Source of the DNA: Acidobacteriota bacterium
Lineage (GTDB): Bacteria; Acidobacteriota; Aminicenantia; Aminicenantales; Saccharicenantaceae
DNA length: 5,028 nt
Assembly (NCBI GenBank): GCA_003476685.1
Contig: DMVN01000138.1
Coordinates: 1 to 5,028, forward strand
Direction of reading: 5' to 3'
How positions within the stretch are numbered: position 1 is the stretch's first letter; each line of letters begins with the position of its first letter. The notes below the pieces were generated by a model. That model did no database searches and was not told where the DNA came from. It saw only the letters and a list, made by a program, of their open reading frames with translations. The position numbers and the translations under genes were made by a program. Positions 1-5,006 of this stretch are shown piece by piece.

Positions 1-86
1 GGTAACAGTCAGATTTCCAAAAAGTCAGGAATTAATGCAGGTATGTAGACATTGAGCTCTGGCTTGGTCACCAGTTAGATCCCTTT

Positions 87-118
87 AAAAAGGAAATATG
101 TAGGGCACCCCCCATTTT
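87..118 (-). terminator. second, weaker terminator-like hairpin after pyrB
   Basis: On the minus strand a GGG-GTG-CCC hairpin is flanked by AAAATG (113-118) and CATATTT (94-100), then CCTTTTT (87-93). It has the same layout as the hairpin at 149-185 and looks like a decayed or diverged copy of it. The stem is imperfect, so on its own this would be weak; its position behind the first terminator suggests a back-up. Confidence 0.3.
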
Positions 119-148
119 CATCGCTTTGAGCTGACGGCATCGTCCACT

Positions 149-185
149 AAAAAAATAGGAAAAATCTAGGGTGACCCGATTTTTT
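149..185 (-). terminator. rho-independent terminator of pyrB
   Basis: Directly after the pyrB stop codon the minus strand reads AAAAATC-GGG-TCA-CCC-TA-GATTTTT, followed by CC and a run of T with one A. The outer 7-bp stem (160-166 with 178-184) is AT-rich, the inner stem is 3 bp of G-C, and there is a 2-nt bulge. The T tract (149-155 as A on the plus strand) lies just beyond it. This fits an intrinsic terminator ending the pyrB transcript within about 35 nt of the stop codon. Confidence 0.5.
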
Positions 186-1164
186 AGGCTTTGCCCAGGA
201 CCATGGCCAGCAGGGCCATCCTGACATAAAGCCCGTATTCCATCTGCCGGAAATAAGCGGCCCGGGGGTCCTTATCCACTTCCATGGCGATTTCGTTGAC
301 CCTGGGCAGCGGGTGCATGACAATCATCCTGTCCTTGGCTTTCTCCATCGTCTTGGCCGTGATCACGTAGGCATCCTTGACTTTCTCATACTCTTCCAGG
401 TTTTCAAACCTCTCCCGCTGAACCCGGGTCACATACAGCACGTCAGTCTCGGGCAGCACCTTATCCAGAACTGTGTATTCCTTTTGCGGCAGCCCCTTCT
501 CCTCCACTTCCTCGATCACCTCCCGGGGCATGCGCAGCACCTCGGGCGAAACATAATTCAACTTGATGTTCTTGAACCTGGTCAGAAGCCTGGCCAGCGA
601 ATGCACCGTCCGCCCGTATTTCAGGTCGCCCAGCATGGTTACGTTCAGGTCATCCAGCCGGCCCAGCTCTTCCCGGATGGTGAAGACGTCCAGCAGGGCC
701 TGGGTCGGATGTTCGCCCACGCCATCTCCGGCATTGATTACCGGCTTGCCGGCATACTGAGCGGCCAGGGCGGCCGAACCGACCTCCGGGTGTCTGATAA
801 CGATAACGTCGCAATAAGCGGCCAGGGTGCGCACGGTATCGGGCAGGCTTTCGCCCTTGGCCACCGAAGAATACCTGACCTCGCTGATGGGAATGACCGC
901 TCCACCCAGCCGCTGCATGGCGGCCATGAAGGAAGCAAAAGTCCTGGTTGAAGGTTCATAGAACAGGTTGGCCAGAATTTTCCCTTTCAGCAAATCAAAG
1001 GTCCCGATTCTTTCCACCATCACCCGCATCTCGTGGGCCACGCTGAAGATATATTCCAGGTCGGGCCGGGTAAACTGCTTGACCGACAGTATGTCTTTCC
1101 CATACCAGGGAGCAGTTTGCTGGTCGCCAAAGGGCAGGTAGGGGCTTTTGGGCTTGGTAGGCAT
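184..1164 (-). CDS. pyrB: aspartate carbamoyltransferase, catalytic chain (CAD-like type)
   Basis: Cytoplasmic ATCase: carbamoyl phosphate + L-aspartate gives N-carbamoyl-L-aspartate, the committed step of pyrimidine synthesis. The 326 residues match the usual catalytic-chain length. The carbamoyl-phosphate domain carries STRT (72-75), S99 and K103, R124-H125-P126 and HPTQALLD (152-159). The aspartate domain carries KYGRTVHS (182-189, R185), TRVQ (R247, Q249) and HPLPRVNEI (284-292). All residues known to bind substrate in E. coli PyrB have counterparts. The residue after STRT is Phe76, where E. coli has Arg. [18 protein letters not shown] and DPRAAYFRQ resemble the ATCase domain of eukaryotic CAD more than E. 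coli PyrB (comparison from memory). The ATG is preceded by AAGGAG (1170-1175) at 5 nt. No regulatory chain (pyrI) or other pyr gene is adjacent. A promoter lies at 1207-1235 and a terminator at 149-185, so it appears to be transcribed alone. Confidence 0.97.
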   Translation of the reverse strand: MPTKPKSPYLPFGDQQTAPWYGKDILSVKQFTRPDLEYIFSVAHEMRVMVERIGTFDLLKGKILANLFYEPSTRTFASFMAAMQRLGGAVIPISEVRYSSVAKGESLPDTVRTLAAYCDVIVIRHPEVGSAALAAQYAGKPVINAGDGVGEHPTQALLDVFTIREELGRLDDLNVTMLGDLKYGRTVHSLARLLTRFKNIKLNYVSPEVLRMPREVIEEVEEKGLPQKEYTVLDKVLPETDVLYVTRVQRERFENLEEYEKVKDAYVITAKTMEKAKDRMIVMHPLPRVNEIAMEVDKDPRAAYFRQMEYGLYVRMALLAMVLGKA

Positions 1165-1206
1165 GCTGACTCCTTTTTATCCTCTCGGGATTCAAAGTTT
1201 TTCTTT

Positions 1207-1235
1207 AATATATTTATCCGCCTGCCGGCTGTCAA
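1207..1235 (-). promoter_or_regulatory. sigma70-type promoter of pyrB
   Basis: The minus strand has a perfect -35 TTGACA (1230-1235), a 17-nt spacer and -10 TATATT (1207-1212, one mismatch to consensus). Transcription should begin near 1200, leaving a leader of about 35 nt that contains the AAGGAG ribosome binding site. That leader is too short for a classic pyrimidine attenuator or PyrR hairpin set, so any control is likely at initiation. An inverted repeat, GCCGG-N8-CCGGC (1224-1241), covers the -35 box and could be an operator. Confidence 0.75.
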
Positions 1236-1329
1236 CCCGGCTGGAAGTTTTAAACCGGCATAAACCAGAATTCCGGCGACCGCCTTTCCAGGTTGATAGT
1301 CACCAGGGGAAGGATGTGGTCAGAGAAAT

Positions 1330-1350
1330 AAAAAAACGGGGTAAACCCCG
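1330..1350 (-). terminator. strong intrinsic terminator upstream of pyrB
   Basis: On the minus strand CGGGG-TTTA-CCCCG (1337-1350) is a perfect 5-bp G-C stem with a 4-nt loop, followed directly by seven T (1330-1336). It ends minus-strand transcripts arriving from higher coordinates and shields the pyrB promoter from read-through. The nearest upstream gene stops about 305 nt away at 1655, so this may end a long 3' untranslated region or a separate small RNA. Confidence 0.75.
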
Positions 1351-1654
1351 GGATGGTAATGTATTAATTAGTATGTAACGCTCACCCTAGTATATGTTGG
1401 GTAACAAGGAGAGATTCCTGGGTCCTGAAACCTAAGTTGAATTCAAGCCAGCTCATCAAAATTGAAGCCAACTTAAAAAATGGCAACAAAATACAGAATA
1501 TTACCTTGCGACTATCGTTTAAAAACCTTCACCGTTGAGAATTCTGTTCGCTCAGTAAGAGTCATGATTCTCCGAGACTGCAGCTTAAAAGTCGGAAGGG
1601 CCATAAATAATTAAAGGGAGCAACCCCGCCGGCGCCCCCGCTTTTTAGCCTTTT
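1351..1654. other. AT-rich intergenic stretch with hairpins, no protein gene seen
   Basis: No open frame with a ribosome binding site is visible on either strand, and I recognise no tRNA, SRP RNA, tmRNA or RNase P signature. It contains a hairpin at 1434-1474 (AAGTTG/CAACTT plus TTCAA/TTGAA) and one at 1537-1572 (GAGAAT/ATTCTC with an inner CTC/GAG). A short GGG/CCC hairpin at 1616-1626 is followed on the minus strand by a T-rich run and could weakly terminate the PP-loop gene. The stretch is AT-rich compared with the genes and ends at a strong terminator. Confidence 0.5.
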
Positions 1655-2923
1655 TTACAAATACTTCTGCCACTCGGCCTGTCCCAACTCCAGGCGGTAG
1701 CTGCCGCCTCGCCAGATGACCGCCGCTTCGGCCCGCTCCAGCTTCCGGGCCTGGCTGTAGCGAATCACCAGCAGGCAGGCTTCTCTGACCGCGGCAGCTG
1801 CTGCCACCCCGGCCGCACTCTTATCGGCCGCCCTTTTTTCTGGAACTATCTTGCCTTCCTGAATCGTCCGCACCAGCTGGATGCGCCCCGATTTCCTGTC
1901 ATTTTCCATCCTTCCTTTCTGCTGGCCACCCTCTCTGCTTTCTTCTACTGCTAACACCGGACCCTCAACACCCGGAGACGAAGCCATGTTTTCACCCCCT
2001 GCCCAACCACCAGCTCCGCCGGCCGAATCTTTCCCCAGCAGTTCGCCCCACTGTTTCAACCTGACCACTGCCAGCGGGCCTTTAATCCCGGCTGTGGTCA
2101 CCAGAACATCCCACTCGTCAGCCAGTCCGGCTATTTTTTCATTCTCCCCCTCATTCCGTCCCACCACTATCAACCCGTCCGCTTCAAAAAATACCCGGCC
2201 GGTTTTAATCAGGCTAATGTCGCCGGCTCTCAATTTTCCCCGCCACTCCCTTAACCGCCGCAGCCGGGCGCTAAAAACCGGGTCGGTCAGGAGGCAGCCT
2301 CCAGCCGGAGTCGGAAATTCCCTGAGGCCGTATTTTTCAGCCAGCTCCAGTTGCCTCTTCCTGGAACGTCCATAAAGGTCAAGCAATTTCTCCCGGTCCA
2401 CCAGGCCTTTTTCTTCCGGGATAGTCGGCGGCAACAGCCTGGCCGAAAGTGGCCTCAGCACCAGCCCCTTAATACCGGAGAGTTTTTCCACTATGGCCAG
2501 GGCCTGGCGGTTCTGGGACTTCGGCCTTTCGCCCAGCACTTCACCGGTGGCCACGAAATCAGCCTGATATTCTTCCAGCAGTTGCCCGGCTATCCTGGCC
2601 ATCTGACCGTGACAATCGATACAGGGATTGAGCCGGCGGCCATAACCGTATTTCGGATTTTCCACCAGTTCAATCTGTTCCTGGTTGATGTCGACCAGAA
2701 GCAGCGGCCAGCCCAGCTCTTCCGCCGCCCGGATAGCTCCAGCCGCTCCGAAAAACTGGCTGTGAAAGGTCAGGCCCACCACCTCTATTCCCTGCTCTTC
2801 CAGCACCTTCCCGGCCAGCACGCTATCCAGCCCCCCGGAGAAAAGCAACAGCGCCCTGGCTCGGGCCTGCTTCTGGCCGGGTTTCCTGATTTCGGTAATT
2901 TTCATCTTCATCACCTTAAACAT
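1655..2923 (-). CDS. PP-loop ATPase fused to an NFACT-R-like RNA-binding module, probable tRNA/RNA thiolation enzyme
   Basis: A 422-residue protein from ATG 2923. Residues 1-220 form a PP-loop adenylating domain of the MnmA/ThiI kind: SGGLDS (29-34), NPCIDCH (99-105) and GGC with Cys210. Cys104 and Cys210 sit where MnmA has its two catalytic cysteines, so activation of a base by AMP followed by sulfur transfer is likely. Residues 234-289, including GLIVVGRNEGEN, resemble the NFACT-R (DUF814-like) module, and RYSQARK near 388-394 resembles that module's closing YSKAR motif. Between the two parts lies a low-complexity Gly/Glu/Ala/Lys insert (about 294-371). The target base is unknown; such proteins are often labelled MnmA- or ThiI-like, but this one has no THUMP domain. 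The longest frame begins at TTG 2980, which a -10 box overlaps. ATG 2923 has GAGGTG at 6 nt. ATG 2905 also has AAGGTG at 6 nt and is the alternative. Confidence 0.85.
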   Translation of the reverse strand: MFKVMKMKITEIRKPGQKQARARALLLFSGGLDSVLAGKVLEEQGIEVVGLTFHSQFFGAAGAIRAAEELGWPLLLVDINQEQIELVENPKYGYGRRLNPCIDCHGQMARIAGQLLEEYQADFVATGEVLGERPKSQNRQALAIVEKLSGIKGLVLRPLSARLLPPTIPEEKGLVDREKLLDLYGRSRKRQLELAEKYGLREFPTPAGGCLLTDPVFSARLRRLREWRGKLRAGDISLIKTGRVFFEADGLIVVGRNEGENEKIAGLADEWDVLVTTAGIKGPLAVVRLKQWGELLGKDSAGGAGGWAGGENMASSPGVEGPVLAVEESREGGQQKGRMENDRKSGRIQLVRTIQEGKIVPEKRAADKSAAGVAAAAAVREACLLVIRYSQARKLERAEAAVIWRGGSYRLELGQAEWQKYL

Positions 2924-2929
2924 CCAACA

Positions 2930-2935
2930 CACCTC
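2930..2935 (-). promoter_or_regulatory. ribosome binding site deciding the start of the PP-loop gene
   Basis: GAGGTG on the minus strand lies 6 nt before ATG 2923. The upstream TTG at 2980 has no good site at normal distance. A second site, AAGGTG (2912-2917), lies 6 nt before ATG 2905, so initiation at either ATG is possible; both leave the PP-loop domain intact. Confidence 0.6.
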
Positions 2936-2979
2936 GGGCCCCCAAAAAGAGCCACCTCCGGCCTGACCCGACCGCTTCA

Positions 2980-3008
2980 ATCATAGCAGAAACTTCCGGA
3001 GCTAATAA
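2980..3008 (-). promoter_or_regulatory. promoter of the PP-loop gene, extended -10 type
   Basis: The minus strand has TGC-TATGAT (2980-2988), an extended -10 with five of six consensus bases. A weak -35, TTATTA (3003-3008), lies 17 nt upstream. The predicted start of transcription is near 2973, giving a leader of about 50 nt to ATG 2923. The same TTCTGCTAT core occurs before the SDR gene. Confidence 0.5.
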
Positions 3009-3039
3009 GCCGTCAACAGGCAGTCCATCAGCCGGGTAT

Positions 3040-3069
3040 CCTTCTCCATCGACCGGAGAAGGCTTCCGG
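3040..3069. repeat. overlapping inverted repeats upstream of the PP-loop gene promoter
   Basis: CCTTCTCC (3040-3047) and GGAGAAGG (3055-3062) form a perfect 8-bp stem with a 7-nt loop. CCGGA (3053-3057) and TCCGG (3065-3069) form a second stem that overlaps the first, so only one could exist in a single RNA. No T tract follows on either strand, so this is not a standard terminator. It lies about 32 bp beyond the -35 box of the PP-loop gene and downstream of the SDR stop codon. The rest of 3009-3265 holds a GTTG/CAAC palindrome at 3165-3179 and no gene. Confidence 0.4.
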
Positions 3070-3265
3070 TGTTTAGCCTTAAACAAGTATCAAGGTCTCA
3101 GCGAATAGCCACACGGCCTGGCTGGCCAACCCCGGCTCCAACTCCTGACCTGGGAAAGATTCATGTTGGCCCGGGCAACTATCGGCCAATCCTTTTCTCA
3201 ATAATGTGATCAGGCTAAAAACTGAAGCTTGTGTTCGGAGTCCATTAACATTCTCTTTCCGGCTC

Positions 3266-4072
3266 CTATTGCTTTTCTTTCATCCCGGCCATTTTTCTTA
3301 TTTTGCCCAGCCTGGCCAGCCAGCGCATCAGGCTGAAAGTCCAGGGACAGCGCATCAAGAAAGCAATTATCCTGTTGCGGCAGCCGGGAACGACAATCAC
3401 CTTCTTGCCGTTCAGAGCCTTCAACGAAATCCTGACCACCCGGTCGGCCTTCATCCAGAGCAGGCCCGGAATGGCCTCTTTATTTATCCCGGCCACCTGG
3501 TGAAACTCGGTATGGGTCAGGCCCGGACAGAGAGCCTGGATTTTAATGCCCGTTTCCAACAACTCGTTCTGCAGGTTTTCTGAAAACATCACCAGGAAGG
3601 CCTTGGTTGAACTGTACATGGCCCCGGAAAAAGGAGAAAAAGCAGCTACTGAAGCCAGGTTTATAACCGCTCCTCTGTTTCTTTTCATCATAGCCGGCAG
3701 GGCAGCCCTGGTCAGAACAACCGGAGCCGTTATATGGACTCTGACCATCTGTTCGGCTTCCTGGGTCTGGTCGCGGTACAGCTTGCTCCGGCCGCCGAAA
3801 CCGGCATTGTTGATGAGTAGCTCCAGGTCCTCAGTTTGCCTTATTTTATCGGCCAGGCGGTAGACCTCCTCCTCCCGGCTGAGGTCAGTCGGGAAAACCT
3901 CGACCGCAATTCCAAACTTTTCCCTCAGCTCGGCCGCCAGCTTTTCCAGGCGCTCTTTCCTCCTGGCCACCAGGATTAAATCGGTTCCGGCCGCGGCCAG
4001 CTGTCTGGCGTATTCTTCACCCAGCCCGGCTGAAGCTCCGGTTATCAGTGCTTTTCGGTAGACCATCTTCAT
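3266..4072 (-). CDS. short-chain dehydrogenase/reductase (classical SDR, DltE-like)
   Basis: NAD(P)(H)-dependent oxidoreductase with a Rossmann fold, 268 residues, normal for classical SDRs. Seen: TGASAGLG (11-18) for cofactor binding, ARR (36-38) after strand 2 suggesting NADP(H), a DL pair at 63-64, NNAG (88-91), Ser141, Tyr153 and Lys157 in YSSTK, and PGLTHTEF (183-190). The usual fourth catalytic residue, an Asn in the 'vN' motif before the active-site serine, appears to be His113. The C-terminus (about 234-256) is hydrophobic and basic (FLMRCPWTFSLMRWLARLG) and may touch the membrane or form an oligomer or substrate-lid helix. The ATG has GAGGTG (4078-4083) at 5 nt. A second Met at residue 3 is possible but less favoured. 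The substrate cannot be inferred, and neighbours give no pathway hint. I see no convincing terminator after its stop codon. Confidence 0.9.
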   Translation of the reverse strand: MKMVYRKALITGASAGLGEEYARQLAAAGTDLILVARRKERLEKLAAELREKFGIAVEVFPTDLSREEEVYRLADKIRQTEDLELLINNAGFGGRSKLYRDQTQEAEQMVRVHITAPVVLTRAALPAMMKRNRGAVINLASVAAFSPFSGAMYSSTKAFLVMFSENLQNELLETGIKIQALCPGLTHTEFHQVAGINKEAIPGLLWMKADRVVRISLKALNGKKVIVVPGCRNRIIAFLMRCPWTFSLMRWLARLGKIRKMAGMKEKQ

Positions 4073-4118
4073 CTTGCCACCTCTTTTTTAATTATTCTTT
4101 TTGAGTTTCAGTTTATAT

Positions 4119-4147
4119 ATGATAGCAGAACAGGCGTAAAAAACTTA
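4119..4147 (-). promoter_or_regulatory. promoter of the SDR gene with poor -35 box
   Basis: The minus strand shows TGC-TATCAT (4119-4127), an extended -10. At 17 nt the -35 would be TAAGTT (4142-4147), which is poor. An alternative is TATATA with TTTTTA 17 nt upstream. Predicted transcription start is about 4112, giving a 40-nt leader. The weak -35 is overlapped by a copy of the CCGGTCTARG repeat, an arrangement typical of activator-dependent promoters. Confidence 0.45.
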
Positions 4148-4189
4148 GACCGGGCCCTAGACCGGACACCTTATATCATCTTAGACCGG
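4144..4189 (-). repeat. three direct repeats CCGGTCTARG upstream of the SDR gene
   Basis: On the minus strand CCGGTCTAAG occurs at 4144-4153 and 4180-4189, and CCGGTCTAGG at 4156-4165. Starts are spaced 12 and 24 bp, exact multiples of 12. The copy nearest the gene overlaps the predicted -35 region. I noticed no other copy in the window. This looks like a binding array for a transcription factor. A GGCCG/CGGCC inverted repeat (4188-4205) abuts the distal copy. Confidence 0.6.
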
Positions 4190-4205
4190 CCGAAACCTGC
4201 CGGCC

Positions 4206-4591
4206 AATACGGGATAAATAGCCACAGCCCCGGCTCTTAGCATACCTTTGCTATCAGCGTCCCTCAGATTATTATTATAATAAAAGGAATAAACAGCAGG
4301 ATTAAAGGCCCGTTGTTTACTGCCGCACCGCTTCTTTTCCAACGGGGCAAAATTGATTTCGCCCAGAAATGTTCAGTTCCGGTTTTGGCGCCTGGTTGAA
4401 GACCCGGCTCCCTGCTGTTTCAACCCTGCCCTTTAAAAAAATTCAGTCAGAGTATTCATCCCGGTTGTATTTTTTAGCCGGGAGAACAGCTTGTTTACCA
4501 ACCCTATTCCCACGCCCTTCTTCCCTTTCCTGCCAAACTGAGTAAAAACACAGCCCGCAATCTGAAGAGGGCAGGCCGGTTCGGTTTCAGG
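4206..4591. other. intergenic stretch with inverted repeats and a possible plus-strand promoter, no protein gene seen
   Basis: No open frame with a ribosome binding site is visible. On the plus strand TTGCTA (4248-4253) and TATTAT (4270-4275) are 16 nt apart, a plausible but unproven promoter next to the palindrome TTATTATAATAA (4272-4283). Downstream, AAACAGCAGG (4291-4300) pairs perfectly with CCTGCTGTTT (4411-4420), enclosing CCCGTTG/CAACGGG (4309-4315 with 4340-4346). A hairpin CCCGG/CCGGG lies at 4460-4482. I see no clear plus-strand terminator. Confidence 0.4.
4544..4572 (-). terminator. weak candidate terminator of mscL
   Basis: About 20 nt after the mscL stop codon the minus strand has GCCC (4569-4572), a 12-nt loop, GGGC (4553-4556), then TGTG and five T (4544-4548). 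The stem is only 4 bp and the T tract is offset by four bases, so this is a weak candidate. Confidence 0.25.
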
Positions 4592-4978
4592 TCAGGCTTT
4601 CTTTTTCAGGGTTTCCAGGATTTCAGACAGCAGCTTGACTTCAGCCGAAGGTTCCGGAGCCGGAGCAGCAGCCGCTTCCTGGGCTTTCTTCCTGTCCTTC
4701 AATTCCTGGATCTTTTTCATCGGGACGACGATAGCAAAATAAATCACCGCGGCTACAATCAGGAAATTGACCACGGCGTTGATAAACTTGCCCAGGGCTA
4801 CCGGGCCAAGGGACAACCCGGAAAAATCGGGCCGCCCGAAAATCGCCCCGATGAGCGGGGTGAGCACATCGGCCACCATCGAGTTGACAATCTGGCTGAA
4901 AGCCGCCCCGATGATGACAGCCACGGCCAGGTCGACCACGTTGCCGCGCATGATAAACTCTTTAAACCCTTTGAGCAT
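4592..4978 (-). CDS. mscL: large-conductance mechanosensitive channel MscL
   Basis: Inner-membrane homopentameric channel that opens under membrane tension and releases solutes during osmotic downshock. The 128 residues from ATG 4978 are near the usual MscL length. Seen in order: an amphipathic N-terminal helix (MLKGFKEF), the family signature RGNVVDLAVAVIIGAAF (11-27) with the pore-lining start of TM1, TM1 to about residue 46, a short external loop (GRPDFSGLSLGP), TM2 (about 62-86, FINAVVNFLIVAAVIYFAIV), a basic KK segment, an Ala/Pro-rich linker (99-112) and a C-terminal helix (VKLLSEILETLKKK) that forms the cytoplasmic bundle. An in-frame ATG at 5008 would add ten residues, but it overlaps a perfect TATAAT and lacks a good ribosome binding site. 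ATG 4978 has AAGGGAG about 8 nt upstream and gives the canonical N-terminus. Confidence 0.97.
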   Translation of the reverse strand: MLKGFKEFIMRGNVVDLAVAVIIGAAFSQIVNSMVADVLTPLIGAIFGRPDFSGLSLGPVALGKFINAVVNFLIVAAVIYFAIVVPMKKIQELKDRKKAQEAAAAPAPEPSAEVKLLSEILETLKKKA

Positions 4979-5006
4979 GACTTTTACTCCCTTCCAAGAT
5001 GTAAAC

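Noticed and set aside
1..55. Open plus-strand frames at the window edge that could be a gene's 3' end
   Set aside because: Two frames stay open for only 15-17 codons; too short to call and no recognisable sequence.
313..951. Long open frame on the plus strand antisense to pyrB (212 codons)
   Set aside because: It lies entirely within pyrB, whose active-site motifs are complete, and its translation shows no recognisable domain; it is a by-product of GC-rich codon use.
1033..1378. Plus-strand frames running from inside pyrB into its upstream region
   Set aside because: They cross the pyrB promoter and the minus-strand terminator and show no domain or good ribosome binding site.
1575..1627. 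Resemblance to the SRP RNA GGAAGG...GGGAGCA region
   Set aside because: The conserved SRP helix 8 pattern does not fold here and spacing is wrong; the match is short and partial.
1620..1642. GC-rich block with GGCGCC/GCCGGC palindromes after the PP-loop gene
   Set aside because: Both sides are C-rich on the same strand, so no long stem forms; not a convincing terminator on its own.
1881..2986. Two long plus-strand open frames (1881-2375, 2351-2986) antisense to the PP-loop gene
   Set aside because: Both are shadows of the minus-strand gene, with low-complexity Pro/Ser/Arg-rich or His/Gln-rich translations and no domain.
3100..3260. Possible tRNA or small structured RNA (GTTCGGAGTCC at about 3233-3243 resembles a T-arm)
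   Set aside because: No matching acceptor stem, D-arm or anticodon arm could be fitted on either strand.
3206..3863. Plus-strand open frames antisense to the SDR gene
   Set aside because: They mirror a gene with intact SDR motifs and have no recognisable protein features.
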